Translations under genes and position numbers: made by a program | Notes under the pieces: model-generated | Database searches by the model: none | What the model was told of the DNA's origin: nothing | Seen by the model: the letters and a program-made list of their open reading frames with translations, nothing else | From: an uncultured Verrucomicrobiota bacterium | Lineage (GTDB): Bacteria > Verrucomicrobiota > Verrucomicrobiia > Limisphaerales > CAIQOK01 | DNA length: 64,000 bases | Assembly (NCBI GenBank): GCA_903873415.1 | Contig: CAIQOK010000019.1 | Coordinates: forward strand, 1-64,000 | Reading direction: 5' to 3' | In this document: positions 53,942-63,120 of the stretch, piece by piece | Numbering within the stretch: position 1 is the stretch's first letter | Layout of the letters: every line of letters starts with the position of its first letter

Positions 53942-56848
53942 ATGCAAACCACACTCGAACGCCAAAGAAAATTCCCCTCCGACATTCTTCCATGGCTGCT
54001 GATGGCCGCCACTCTGGCCTTGTACTTGGGCACCCTGAACCCATGGATTTCGCTTAACAATTTATTCCAGGTCGCCAAGGGAACCGGCTGGCTGGACGGC
54101 ATGCAATCAGGGGTCACCGCCTACAGACCGGTCTATGCGCTGCTGACCTGGCCCCTGCACGTGGTGCCGGCCCGCTGGATGCCGCTTGCACTAAACCTTA
54201 TCTCCGTAGTTTGCACTATCACCAGCGTAGGATTGCTGGCGCGCAGTGTAGCCTTGCTTCCCCATGACCGGACTCATGAGCAACGGCAACGCCAAAAAGG
54301 CTCCGGTGCCATCCTTTCGATCTCCGCAGCCTGGCTTCCCGTGGTGTTGGCCGTGTTTGCCTTTTCAATGCAGTTGAGCACATGGGAAAACGCCACCACG
54401 GGTGCCAGTGAAACCGTCGACCTGCTCCTGCTGGCCGGGGTCGTGGCCTGTTTGCTGGAGTTCCGGATCCGCGAGCGCGACTCCTGGCTGGCTGGGGCGG
54501 CGGCCATCTACGGCATAGCCATGACCAACAACTGGCTGATGATTCTCCTGCTGCCCGTGTTCATCACTTCACTCATTTGGCTGAAGCGGGCTGATTTCTT
54601 CGCGCCCAGATTCCTTTTGCCAGTAGCCCTGTGGGGGATGGCAGGGCTGGTTTGCTTCTATCTCTTGCTGCCGCTGGCCCACACCCTCTCTGGCGAGGCC
54701 GGACCGACATTCTTGCAGGTTTTGAAGATGAATCTGGGATCGCAAAAAACCGTGCTGCAAAGTTTTGTTCAGCGGGTGCCTGGCAACATCCTCATGCTGC
54801 TGGCCATCACCTCACTCCTGCCCCTACTGCTGGTCAGCATCAAATGGGCCTCCCACTTTGGCGACCCGAGCCGGCTGGGCACTTTACTGACTACGGCGAT
54901 CCTGCATTTTGGGCATGCCGCCTTTTTTGCCACCTGCCTCTGGGAGGCATTCGACCCCGCCTTCAGCCCCCGGCACATAGGTTTTCCAAACCCAGCCCTG
55001 ACGTATCTTGGGGCTTTGTGCATCGGCTATTTTGCAGGCTATTTCCTGCTCGTTTTCCAACCCCGAAAACTGGAATGGAATGAGCAGGATCCGCCTTGGC
55101 AAAGGCACTTGCACCGGCTTTCCCTGGGGCTGGTCTGGGGGGCGCTGTTCCTGATTCCGGCCGGGCTGGCCTGCAAAAACCTCCCTCAAATCCACATGAC
55201 GAACGGGCCCGCACTGAAAAACTACGCCGCCTCATTAAGCGACTGCCTGCCCCCCAGCGCTGCGGTTCTGAGCGACGACCCACGCAAACTGGTGCTGCTT
55301 GAGGCATGGAGCGAAAGGACGGGCCAAACAAAAAAACGGCTGTTTCTCGACACCCAATCCCTCCCCGAGCCCGGCTATCATCGCACTCTCCAAACCCGCC
55401 ACCGGGGGACATTCCCGGTTTTAACCAAGGCAGGCCAGACTGAAGCGTTGACGGATGTGGCTCTGCTCAATCTGGCTGTTGCAATCTCCGAGAAGCTACC
55501 GCTTTATTATTTGCATCCCAGCTTCGGCTATTACTTCGAGGCATTCTACGCCAACCCGGCCGGTTTTGCGTTCAAATTGGAACGCTATCCCACCAATTCC
55601 CTGACCGGCGCGCCTCTTTCCGGTACCGCTTTGGCAGAGCAGCAAAAATTCTGGGCTGAGCGTACCACGACCCTCAAAGGGCTGCTGCCTTTTATCAGTC
55701 CCCCGGCAGTCGGGGTTCAGCCGGGTTTGCGAGAGCAGCTTCTCAAGCGCCTGCATATTCCCTTCGAACCCAACGCCACAGCAGCAATGCTGGGAAACCT
55801 CTACTCCCAAACCCTCAACAACTGGGGCGGTTGCCTGCAAATGGCCGGGAAATTCACCGAGGCCGGGAGCTGCTTCGATCTCGCGCTGCTGCTCTATCCC
55901 GACAACGCCGCGGCCCGTATCAATCTCAAGTTCAACGAATCCCTTCTTTCAGGTCGGACGCCGGTCCTCGAGTCGGCCCGTGCGATTGAAGATGAGCTGG
56001 GCAAATACCGGAACCTGCAGGATGCACTGCGCGACAGCGGTTCCTTCTATGACCCCACCCACTGCTTCGGACTAGGCCTCATTTATGCCCAAACCGGCCT
56101 CTATCGTCAATCCGCCCAGCTGTTGGAGCGGGTGCGGCTGCTGATACCTGATAACGCAGCCGCCCGGTTCTGGCTGGCCCGGCTTGAACTTCTGGCACGG
56201 GCGCCCGAGCGCGCCTTGAAACTGATTTCCGAGATCAAACCCCATGGCGCGGCGTTGGAAAGCGCCGGGCTGGGTAAGCTTGATCTTCTACAACTCGAAA
56301 CCATGGCTCTCTTCTCAGCCAACCGCCCCTCCCAAGCTGAATCGTTGCTGCTCAAAGCTATCCAAGACGCACCCAACGACACCAACGTGCTTGCCTTGGT
56401 GGTAAAGATGTCCACCGGCTTCAGGCAATACACCAACGCCTTGCGGGCCGTCCAGCGCCAACTCGCCCTCAATCCCAACGACACCGAGGCTCTGGTCAAC
56501 TCTGGATTCATCCACATTCAGGCCGGTCAATTTGCCGAGGCAGTCGCCCCCCTGACACGGGCTCTGACTCTGGACACCAACAATCACACCGCCCAGCTCA
56601 ACCGCGCGATTGCCTATCTGAGTTCCGGCCAACTCGAACCTGCCCGGAGCGACTACGCCGCCTTGAAAAAACTCTATCCCAAAGCGTATCAGGTCGATTA
56701 TGGGCTGGCCGACGTGGCTTGGCGGAAGCAGGACACCAACACCGCCATCCGTTATTACGAGTCCTATCTGGCCAACGCCCCCACCAATTCAGAGGAATTC
56801 CTCACGATCAGCAACCGTCTGGCCCAGCTTAAACCCCGCTCGCCTTAG
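53942..56848 (+). CDS. DUF2723 membrane protein with C-terminal TPR repeats
   Basis: A 968-residue protein from ATG 53942 (open further upstream in a frame that overlaps the methyltransferase). N-terminal half with about ten membrane helices and the DUF2723 features (LNPWISLNNLFQVAKGTGWL, WLPVVLAVFAFSMQLSTWEN, a Glu/Asp-bearing loop). The last 300 residues form tetratricopeptide repeats (LALNPNDTEALVNSGFIHIQ, RALTLDTNNHTAQLNRAIAY). DUF2723 is a GT-C-like fold, probably a protein or lipid glycosyltransferase. It is 8 bases ahead of the GT4 gene. Confidence 0.87.
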   Translation: MQTTLERQRKFPSDILPWLLMAATLALYLGTLNPWISLNNLFQVAKGTGWLDGMQSGVTAYRPVYALLTWPLHVVPARWMPLALNLISVVCTITSVGLLARSVALLPHDRTHEQRQRQKGSGAILSISAAWLPVVLAVFAFSMQLSTWENATTGASETVDLLLLAGVVACLLEFRIRERDSWLAGAAAIYGIAMTNNWLMILLLPVFITSLIWLKRADFFAPRFLLPVALWGMAGLVCFYLLLPLAHTLSGEAGPTFLQVLKMNLGSQKTVLQSFVQRVPGNILMLLAITSLLPLLLVSIKWASHFGDPSRLGTLLTTAILHFGHAAFFATCLWEAFDPAFSPRHIGFPNPALTYLGALCIGYFAGYFLLVFQPRKLEWNEQDPPWQRHLHRLSLGLVWGALFLIPAGLACKNLPQIHMTNGPALKNYAASLSDCLPPSAAVLSDDPRKLVLLEAWSERTGQTKKRLFLDTQSLPEPGYHRTLQTRHRGTFPVLTKAGQTEALTDVALLNLAVAISEKLPLYYLHPSFGYYFEAFYANPAGFAFKLERYPTNSLTGAPLSGTALAEQQKFWAERTTTLKGLLPFISPPAVGVQPGLREQLLKRLHIPFEPNATAAMLGNLYSQTLNNWGGCLQMAGKFTEAGSCFDLALLLYPDNAAARINLKFNESLLSGRTPVLESARAIEDELGKYRNLQDALRDSGSFYDPTHCFGLGLIYAQTGLYRQSAQLLERVRLLIPDNAAARFWLARLELLARAPERALKLISEIKPHGAALESAGLGKLDLLQLETMALFSANRPSQAESLLLKAIQDAPNDTNVLALVVKMSTGFRQYTNALRAVQRQLALNPNDTEALVNSGFIHIQAGQFAEAVAPLTRALTLDTNNHTAQLNRAIAYLSSGQLEPARSDYAALKKLYPKAYQVDYGLADVAWRKQDTNTAIRYYESYLANAPTNSEEFLTISNRLAQLKPRSP

Positions 56849-56856
56849 ACCGCCCC

Positions 56857-58017
56857 ATGCGCGTCTCCCATGTCATCACCCGGTTGACTGTCGGGGGTGC
56901 CCAGGAAAACACCGTCGCCTCTGTCTTGGGACTGCAAGCCCAGGCAGGAATGCAAGTGGACCTCATCACAGGCCCGTCCACAGGGTCGGAAGGCTCTCTG
57001 GAACACGCTTTTCTCGGGTGCCCGGAACGTCTCACCCTGGTGCCGCAACTGGTGCGCCCGATCCATCTATTCGCGGATTGGCTTGCTTTGGGGGCACTCA
57101 CGAAAATCTTCCGGCGGACCCGGCCTGACTTGGTTCACACCCACAGCGGCAAAGCAGGAGTGCTCGGGCGGCTGGCTGCCCACCGCGCCGGAGTGCCGGT
57201 CATCGTCCATACCATTCACGGCCCGTCTTTCGGCGCTTTCCAGGGCTCTCTCTCAAACGCTATCCTCCGCGCCGCCGAGCGCCGCGCTGGAGCGGTCACG
57301 ACACATTTTGTCTCCGTCGCAAATGCCATGACCCGCCAGTATCTGGCTGCGGGCATTGGGCGGATGGATCAATACACCACCATCCGCAGCGGGTTCGATC
57401 TTGCCCCCTTTGCCGCCGCGCGCAACGACCCCGGGGTGCGCGCCCGCTGGGGCATTGCGCCGGAGGACATCGTCATCACCAAACTCGCGCGGCTGGTGCC
57501 CCTCAAAGGCCACACAGACCTCTGGACGGTGGCACCCTTGATTGTGGCCAAAAACCCCAGGATTCGGTTCCTTCTCATCGGTGACGGGAAACTGGGGACG
57601 GAATTCCAGTACGAGGCCCGGCGCCGGGGCCTGGCGCGTCATTTTATTTTCACCGGCTTGATTCCACCCGATGAGGTGCCATCACTTCTTGGCATTACCG
57701 ACCTCTTGGTTCATCTCTCTTCGCGCGAAGGTCTGGCCCGCGCGTTGCCGCAAGCCCTTGCCGCCGGCCGGCCGGTGGTGGCTTATGACTGCGACGGGGC
57801 GGCAGAGGTGTGCCTTGAAAACAAAACCGGATTCCTGCTGAGGGCCGGGGATTTAGCCGCGCTAAGCGCACGGCTGCTGCAACTGGCCGGAGATCCGGCC
57901 CTGCGGGCGCGATTGGGCGGTTACGGCCAAAGTCTGGTCAGCCGACAATTCGCACTTCCCGACATGGTGGATGCGCTGCGCCGTCTTTATCTTCAGCTGG
58001 GCCATCGGACCGCCTGA
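56857..58017 (+). CDS. Glycosyltransferase family 4
   Basis: A 386-residue GT-B enzyme. Acceptor half with LTVGGAQENTVASVLGL and HTHSGKAGVLGRLAA; donor half with ITKLARLVPLKGHTDLW, RFLLIGDGKLGTEFQ and the nucleotide-sugar EX7E part SREGLARALPQALAAGRPVV. It adds a sugar to a lipid-linked or polysaccharide acceptor. It starts 8 bases after the TPR gene and is followed within 3 bases by the WecA-like gene, so all three are co-transcribed. Confidence 0.92.
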   Translation: MRVSHVITRLTVGGAQENTVASVLGLQAQAGMQVDLITGPSTGSEGSLEHAFLGCPERLTLVPQLVRPIHLFADWLALGALTKIFRRTRPDLVHTHSGKAGVLGRLAAHRAGVPVIVHTIHGPSFGAFQGSLSNAILRAAERRAGAVTTHFVSVANAMTRQYLAAGIGRMDQYTTIRSGFDLAPFAAARNDPGVRARWGIAPEDIVITKLARLVPLKGHTDLWTVAPLIVAKNPRIRFLLIGDGKLGTEFQYEARRRGLARHFIFTGLIPPDEVPSLLGITDLLVHLSSREGLARALPQALAAGRPVVAYDCDGAAEVCLENKTGFLLRAGDLAALSARLLQLAGDPALRARLGGYGQSLVSRQFALPDMVDALRRLYLQLGHRTA

Positions 58018-58020
58018 GCC

Positions 58021-58989
58021 ATGAAGTTCCCCTTTGATCTCTGCCTCCTTGCATTCGCAGGCGCATTTGTCGGCTCCCTGATATCACTGCCCTTATGGCG
58101 CCGCTGGTGCCTGCGAACCGGGCATGTGGACGATCCAGGCCACCGTAAAATCCAGACCGCTCCCGTGCCGCTTGCAGGGGGACTTGCCGTGCTTACGGGT
58201 CTGCTCCTGCCGCTGGCAGGCGGCTCGGCACTGCTATTTTCCCGTGCCGGTTCGGGGCTGCAGCCCCTCCAATACGGCCTGGAACATCGGGGGGGGCAGA
58301 TGCTCGCTCTAGCGGTCGGGGCGGCGGCTATTTTCACCCTCGGCTGGCTGGACGATCATCGCGAGTTGAAACCGCTGCCCAAGTTTCTCGGACAACTCCT
58401 GGTCGCCCTGCTGGTCGCCAGCGCCAGCAACCGCGCCACGCTCTTTGTCCCCAGCCTCCTTTTCAGCTACATCATCACCATTTTGTGGATTCTAACCCTG
58501 ATCAACGCCTTTAATTTCATGGATAACATGAACGGCTTGTGCACCGGTCTGGGGGCGATCGCGGCACTGCAGTTCGCTGTCTTTTCTGGCCTGCACGGGC
58601 AATATCTCATCACCTTGGTGGCACTGGTTACGGCAGGAGCCCTGCTGGGATTTCTGCCGCACAATTTTCCGGGGGCCCGGGCCTTTTTGGGTGACGCCGG
58701 CAGCCACCTCGTAGGCTATCTCATGGCGGTGCTCGCCCTGTTGCCCCATTTTTACACGCGCCAAAACCCCAGACCGTGGGCGGTCTTCAGCCCGCTGGCA
58801 ATTCTGGCGGTGCCTCTGGCCGATCTGGTCTGGGTGGCGCTCTGGCGATGGCGCAACGGCAAACCGTTTTACCTCGGAGACACCAACCACCTCTCCCACC
58901 GGCTCGTGCGACTGGGACTCTCCCGCAGCCGGGCGGTGCTGGTCATCTGGTTGATCGCTGCCGCCTTGGGCTCATTGGCTTTTTTTTGA
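58021..58989 (+). CDS. WecA/MraY-like undecaprenyl-phosphate sugar-phosphate transferase
   Basis: A 322-residue protein with about ten membrane helices. The family signatures are visible: GHRKIQTAPVPLAGGLAV, GWLDDHRELKPLPKF, the catalytic-Asp loop NAFNFMDNMNGLCTG, FLGDAGSHLVGYL and NHLSHRLVRLG. It starts a glycan on the lipid carrier by adding a HexNAc-phosphate. MraY/WbpL-type or WecA-type cannot be separated. Last gene of the polysaccharide operon. Confidence 0.92.
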   Translation: MKFPFDLCLLAFAGAFVGSLISLPLWRRWCLRTGHVDDPGHRKIQTAPVPLAGGLAVLTGLLLPLAGGSALLFSRAGSGLQPLQYGLEHRGGQMLALAVGAAAIFTLGWLDDHRELKPLPKFLGQLLVALLVASASNRATLFVPSLLFSYIITILWILTLINAFNFMDNMNGLCTGLGAIAALQFAVFSGLHGQYLITLVALVTAGALLGFLPHNFPGARAFLGDAGSHLVGYLMAVLALLPHFYTRQNPRPWAVFSPLAILAVPLADLVWVALWRWRNGKPFYLGDTNHLSHRLVRLGLSRSRAVLVIWLIAAALGSLAFF

Positions 58990-59005
58990 CCCGCCCCGGC
59001 ATCCT

Positions 59006-60826
59006 TCAGAGTCCCGTCGGTTTGCTGGCCGCGATTGCCTCGGAAAACAAGTTCAACACCTGCGCCCGGGACAATGCGCCCACCAACGTTTTTTCAACAC
59101 TTGAGCTGACCACCGGAATGTTGCGCAACTCACTGCCCAGCACCACCGGCAGCGTGTCCAAAAGACGTTGCCGGGGCGTCACAAAGTCCCGTGCCGGGCG
59201 CATAACATCGGAGGCGATGACCGCGATAAGTTCGCCGCCCGAGTTGAGATGCTCCTTTAAATCCTGAAGTGCCACCAGGCCGGTCAACTGCCGTTGCGCA
59301 TTGACCACCGGCAGAAAATTATAGGGCACGGTCAAAAACCGCTCGGCCAGTTCCTTGAACGAATCGGTCTCCAGCACCGGATCCACCGGCGGCCCCATCA
59401 GGTCGCCAACCGTGCGCGCCGTGGCAGTGCCCGGCCGGGTTGTTTCCTGCATGGCCTCCAGCCCCTTGTGCCGCAGCGGCCCGGTATAGATCGATTCGGA
59501 ATGGATCCGGCGCGCGACAAGCACCGAAACCACGCAGACAAGCATCAGAGGCGGCATGATCGAATAATCCATGGAAATTTCAAAGATCATGATCATCGCC
59601 AGCAAGGGGGATCTGGTGGTGGCCGAGAGCAGCCCGCCCATTCCGACCACGGCAAACGCCGTGACAGGCAAGCCCGCAGCCCAGCCTGCTTGGTGCAACA
59701 CAAGCCCGAAACCGGCACCCAAACCTGCGCCCAGGAAGAGCGTCGGAGTAAATACTCCTCCAACCGCCCCCGAGCCCACGGTGGCCAACGTGGCCACAAG
59801 CTTGGCCATCCACAATCCGGCCAGAAATATCAAGGGCGAAAGGCCAGGCACTTCCCTCCCTTGGAGAATCCGGTTGGTCACCAGATAGCCGTTACCCCAG
59901 ACCCCCGGATACCAAAGCGCCAAAACACCCACGATCAATCCGCCCAAAGTGAGTCGAACATAAACCGGCGTCTTCATCCCGATGAACGCCTGATCGCTGA
60001 ATCGCAGCAGCTTCAGGAAAACCGCGCCCACCCCGCCGCAGACGGCACCCAAGAGCAGAAACCAGGGCAGCTGCCCGACACTGCTGAATTCAAAGGGGAC
60101 TGGTGCATACCATGATTTGATCCCGGAAAAACTGCGGGTGGTCAGTGTCGCAATAACAGAGGAAAACACCAGCGGACCAAAGTGGTTCATGGAAAAATTA
60201 CCCAGCACGATCAGCGCCGCAAAAACCGCCCCGGCCACCGGCGCATTATAGGCGGCGGCTATACCTGAGGCCGCACCGCATCCGACCAGCAGCCGCAACC
60301 GATAGGGCGGCCAGTTCGCCAGCTGGCCCGTCTTCGATGCCAGAGTGGCGGACATTTGGACAATGCCACCCTCGCGCCCAAGGGACCCGCCCGTCCCCAG
60401 ACTGACCAGGGAGGAAATAAATTTAATCAGGCTGCTGCGCAGGGGTAACTTGCCATCCCCCGCAACCACCACCTCCAGCAGGTTGGTGGACCCCTGCGGC
60501 CCGACCAAACGGAGACCCCAGTAAAGAACCAACCCTGCAACCAATCCCCCCAGGGCCGGCAGTAGCAGCCGCCCCGAGCGGCCCATCATTTCGGCAACCT
60601 CCACCGGATCTCCCGCGCGGTGAAGGAACAGTCTTTCCACCCAATCCAGCGCGCGGTAGTGCAGGAGGTTGACCAAGCCACCCAAAACCCCCACCCCGCC
60701 TGCAAGCAAAAGGTGAAAAGCCTCCTCACTGAAACTAAGATGCTCTCGAACCCGAAGCAGCCGGAACCAATGCAGCCGCACCAAGCGGCCGGCCCTGTGA
60801 AAGGATGGACGCATCCCTGAATACAT
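59006..60826 (-). CDS. ClC-type chloride channel/antiporter with CBS domains
   Basis: A 606-residue membrane protein. ClC signatures: GTGGSLGREGG (GREGP-type, gating Glu kept), AAYNAPVAGAVFA, and GSGAVGGVFTPTLF. Two CBS domains form the last 130 residues (VGDLMGPPVDPVLETDSFKEL, ASDVMRPARDFVTPR). It moves chloride against protons or as a channel; the class is not decided. It converges with the polysaccharide operon. Confidence 0.92.
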   Translation of the reverse strand: MYSGMRPSFHRAGRLVRLHWFRLLRVREHLSFSEEAFHLLLAGGVGVLGGLVNLLHYRALDWVERLFLHRAGDPVEVAEMMGRSGRLLLPALGGLVAGLVLYWGLRLVGPQGSTNLLEVVVAGDGKLPLRSSLIKFISSLVSLGTGGSLGREGGIVQMSATLASKTGQLANWPPYRLRLLVGCGAASGIAAAYNAPVAGAVFAALIVLGNFSMNHFGPLVFSSVIATLTTRSFSGIKSWYAPVPFEFSSVGQLPWFLLLGAVCGGVGAVFLKLLRFSDQAFIGMKTPVYVRLTLGGLIVGVLALWYPGVWGNGYLVTNRILQGREVPGLSPLIFLAGLWMAKLVATLATVGSGAVGGVFTPTLFLGAGLGAGFGLVLHQAGWAAGLPVTAFAVVGMGGLLSATTRSPLLAMIMIFEISMDYSIMPPLMLVCVVSVLVARRIHSESIYTGPLRHKGLEAMQETTRPGTATARTVGDLMGPPVDPVLETDSFKELAERFLTVPYNFLPVVNAQRQLTGLVALQDLKEHLNSGGELIAVIASDVMRPARDFVTPRQRLLDTLPVVLGSELRNIPVVSSSVEKTLVGALSRAQVLNLFSEAIAASKPTGL

Positions 60827-61463
60827 ACCGGCACTCTACCCTAGCGCGCCAGATTTGACGAACGCCCCCCGGCAAAAACAACTAAGAACCAATGGAATCA
60901 ACCCGGAGTTTTGGCGCTTCTGCCCTCAATGAAGAACGCTTTCAAGCCATGCCCCCACCACTACCCCGCCACAGAATATCGCTGCAACCGCTAATCGTTT
61001 CGTCGGCACCGATCCATCATGCTCCGGGGGTCGGGATTGTTTGTTTGGCTGTTGAACGGGTCTATAAAAGGGCCGCGCATGCTTCATCTCTTACTTGGCG
61101 CGGCGAATGCCGTCCCCCTGTATGACCAAGCACCACAAGGACAGAGCCTATGACTTGGGTGTGCCGATCGGCGTGTTGACCGCAGAACTGCGGCACAGCA
61201 ACTGGGCCAAGGACCGTATGCAGCGCGGCATAAAACCGCCGAAAAACAGGATTCAACCCATGTGGCGGAGCCACTGTCATTGGCTGAAATTCGGTAGGAA
61301 ACCCCGCATTTCTGGCGTAAAAATCAAATAAAGGGTTGGTATGACGTGAGAAAAACAGAGATTCTTTAACAAAACAGCATTATTCGCTTGGCGAACGCAC
61401 GAAAAACCGCTTTGATTGGCTTGTCAGCACGTCCTTTAAACAAAAAACCAAACTGTAATCATT
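60827..61463. other. Long intergenic region before the HU gene
   Basis: 637 bases without a convincing gene. A basic frame (61122-61331) lacks a ribosome site and family features. The right end must hold the HU promoter. Confidence 0.4.
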
Positions 61464-61766
61464 ATGGCAAAAGCACTCACCAAAAAAGCACTCACCAAAT
61501 CCCAAATCGCCGCTGAGGTCGCCACCCACAGCAACATCAGCAAAAAAGCCGCTCTAGACATCATCGACTTTATTGCGCAACTGGCTTACAAGCATGCCAA
61601 GAACAGCTTCACCTTGCCCGGCTTGGGCAAGTTGGTCTTGGTCGACCGCAAAGCACGCATGGGGCGCAACCCCGCCACCGGCGAATCCATCAAGATCAAG
61701 GCCAAGCGCGTCCTGAAATTCCGTGTGGCCAAGGCCGCAAAAGACGCCATCCTCGGCACCAAGTAA
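61464..61766 (+). CDS. HU/IHF-family DNA-binding protein
   Basis: A 100-residue protein with a repeated KALTKKALTKSQ start. The HU fold is clear: helical dimer part (ISKKAALDIIDFIAQLA), then the DNA-binding arm with RKARMGRNPATGESIKI and a Pro at the tip. It bends and packs DNA. Its arms match the RNPxTGExIxI consensus. A strong terminator follows. Confidence 0.95.
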   Translation: MAKALTKKALTKSQIAAEVATHSNISKKAALDIIDFIAQLAYKHAKNSFTLPGLGKLVLVDRKARMGRNPATGESIKIKAKRVLKFRVAKAAKDAILGTK

Positions 61767-61791
61767 CTCCCTCTTCTCGTTATACCGACTC

Positions 61792-61824
61792 AAGGCACCC
61801 TTGCAAAACATGGGTGCCTTTTTT
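61792..61824 (+). terminator. Rho-independent terminator of the HU gene
   Basis: A 9-bp stem (AAGGCACCC / GGGTGCCTT) with an 11-base loop and six T, 26 bases after the stop. Confidence 0.9.
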
Positions 61825-61839
61825 GTCCTCTTTGGCAAT

Positions 61840-62190
61840 GGTCTGGTTGTTTTCCATTGGGCGGGATCAAGGTCCGATCCACCGAGATGGAAAAATGTCG
61901 GACTTGAAACGTTCCTGGTTCCTATGTCCACAGGCCTTTTGAACAGTCCTTGGAACTTGTTGTTGAGTCCTTCAATCGGCCCAATGGTTAAGCCATGCAA
62001 GAGGAAAGTCAGGATGTCACCCGGGTGAGCCTTGCACAGCCGAGCCCACTTCCTAACCGGCGCCAAGCGCTGCGAATGCCCCAACCATACCATTCCCAGA
62101 GATAGCGCTCATAGTTCTGCCCAGGCCCATCCCTTTTTCATCGACACACAAACGCTCAATCACCGCCGGCACCATTTCCCACCGGGGGGG
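61840..62190 (-). pseudogene. Decayed ISL3-type transposase remnant
   Basis: On the minus strand successive frames read ERLCVDEKGMGLGR, then YERYLWEWYGWGIRS, then APVRKWARLCKAHPGDILTF with NGPIEGLNNK-like IGPIEGLNNKFQGLFKR, then CGHRNQERFKSDIF and FHLGG. This is the order in ISL3-type (IS204/IS1001/IS1165) transposases, whose C-terminal end has EGxNxKIQ and GxRNxxxF. There are at least two frameshifts and a large internal loss. Confidence 0.55.
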
Positions 62191-62193
62191 GGG

Positions 62194-62255
62194 CCATGCC
62201 TCAGGGTGCGCAGATTTCCTGATCAGGAAGATTCAAAGGGCTTGCCCCGCGATTT
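62194..62255 (-). repeat. Dispersed repeat, copy 2, with the same 14-bp palindrome
   Basis: Reverse complement matches 34-95 of the window with 6 differences in 62 bases, including the palindrome TTCCTGATCAGGAA (62215-62228). On the minus strand it encodes the same KSRGKP…SS-stop tail as copy 1. A run of ten G adjoins its end (62184-62193). Confidence 0.75.
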
Positions 62256-62703
62256 TGTTCGTTTACGGCCAACCATGATCGTGCTGCCTGTTGGGATGAC
62301 CGGAGTGATCCCCCTTCAGAGCAGCACCAATCTCGTCCGATGGCACGACGACTAGTTGCCGACGTGGAATCACGCCACGTGGATGAATTTTCAGCTCAAA
62401 GGCTACCTGGAGGAGATCTTCACGATCACCACTCCTATGATGGAGCGCGTGGTGCTGTCGCGTTTACTAAGCGGTGTGTTTTTTGGTTTCGGTGTTTTTG
62501 GCTTTGAAGCTGTGGAAGGATGCGTGACGGATTTATTTCATGTGCCACGTGCACAAGGATTAGCGATAGCGTTTGGAGGCGATTTCAGCTTGATTTGGAG
62601 GCAGTTCAGGGGGCTCTGCTCTCTGGAGATGCGTTTTATCTGTCTTTTGGAAAACTCTTGCCAAGAGCAGTCGGGATATGCGCTTGATCTTGATTGACCA
62701 CTA
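62256..62703. other. Decayed stretch without an intact gene
   Basis: No convincing gene. One frame reads LQSSTNLVRWHDD before a stop, like a fragment of the repeat-type domains of large exported proteins in this phylum. It is part of a decayed block from 61.8 to 63.1 kb. Confidence 0.35.
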
Positions 62704-62719
62704 TTGAGCATGAACAACC

Positions 62720-63105
62720 TTAGCAGCCGGCGCCAACCTGAAATACTTCGGCGGCATCAAGCAGTGGACCAGCCCGCTTGGAGCCTTTCTCTCGCGCGGC
62801 CTGTTCAAACTGGTCACGTGCAAGCCCGGCTCGTGCTTGGCCGCCGACGCAGTCCTGAAGATCGACGGGGAGGGCGGGAAACCACCTATGAAAACATGCC
62901 ACCTCAGCGTAATCCCAAAGGGCTGCCTGAAGGCGGCAACCAGGTTTATGCCGACGTCCCGGCAGCCTGGGTCCGGTTTGAAGCGATGTATTACTTTCAA
63001 AGCTGCAACACCGGCGGGAACCGGATTGTCTATTGGTATCAGTTCCCCCCCGACCTTGGCAGCCGGATGCTGGCCGGAATCAATACCTTGTCCGCACAAC
63101 CCTAA
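62720..63105 (+). pseudogene. Frameshifted remnant of an unknown protein before the sulfatase
   Basis: Two frames read as one protein. The first gives NLKYFGGIKQWTSPLGAFLS and KLVTCKPGSCLAADAVLKID up to about 62880; the second continues TTYENMPPQRNPKGLPEGG and then WVRFEAMYYFQSCNTGGNRI, ending at TAA 63103. The switch of a coding-like composition near 62880 implies a one-base indel. Family not recognised. It ends 15 bases before the sulfatase start, so it may have been co-transcribed. Confidence 0.4.
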
Positions 63106-63120
63106 CCCCATACGCCTGAC

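Noticed and set aside
61122-61331. Basic 69-residue frame before the HU gene
   Set aside because: No Shine-Dalgarno-like sequence and no family resemblance; chance is likely.
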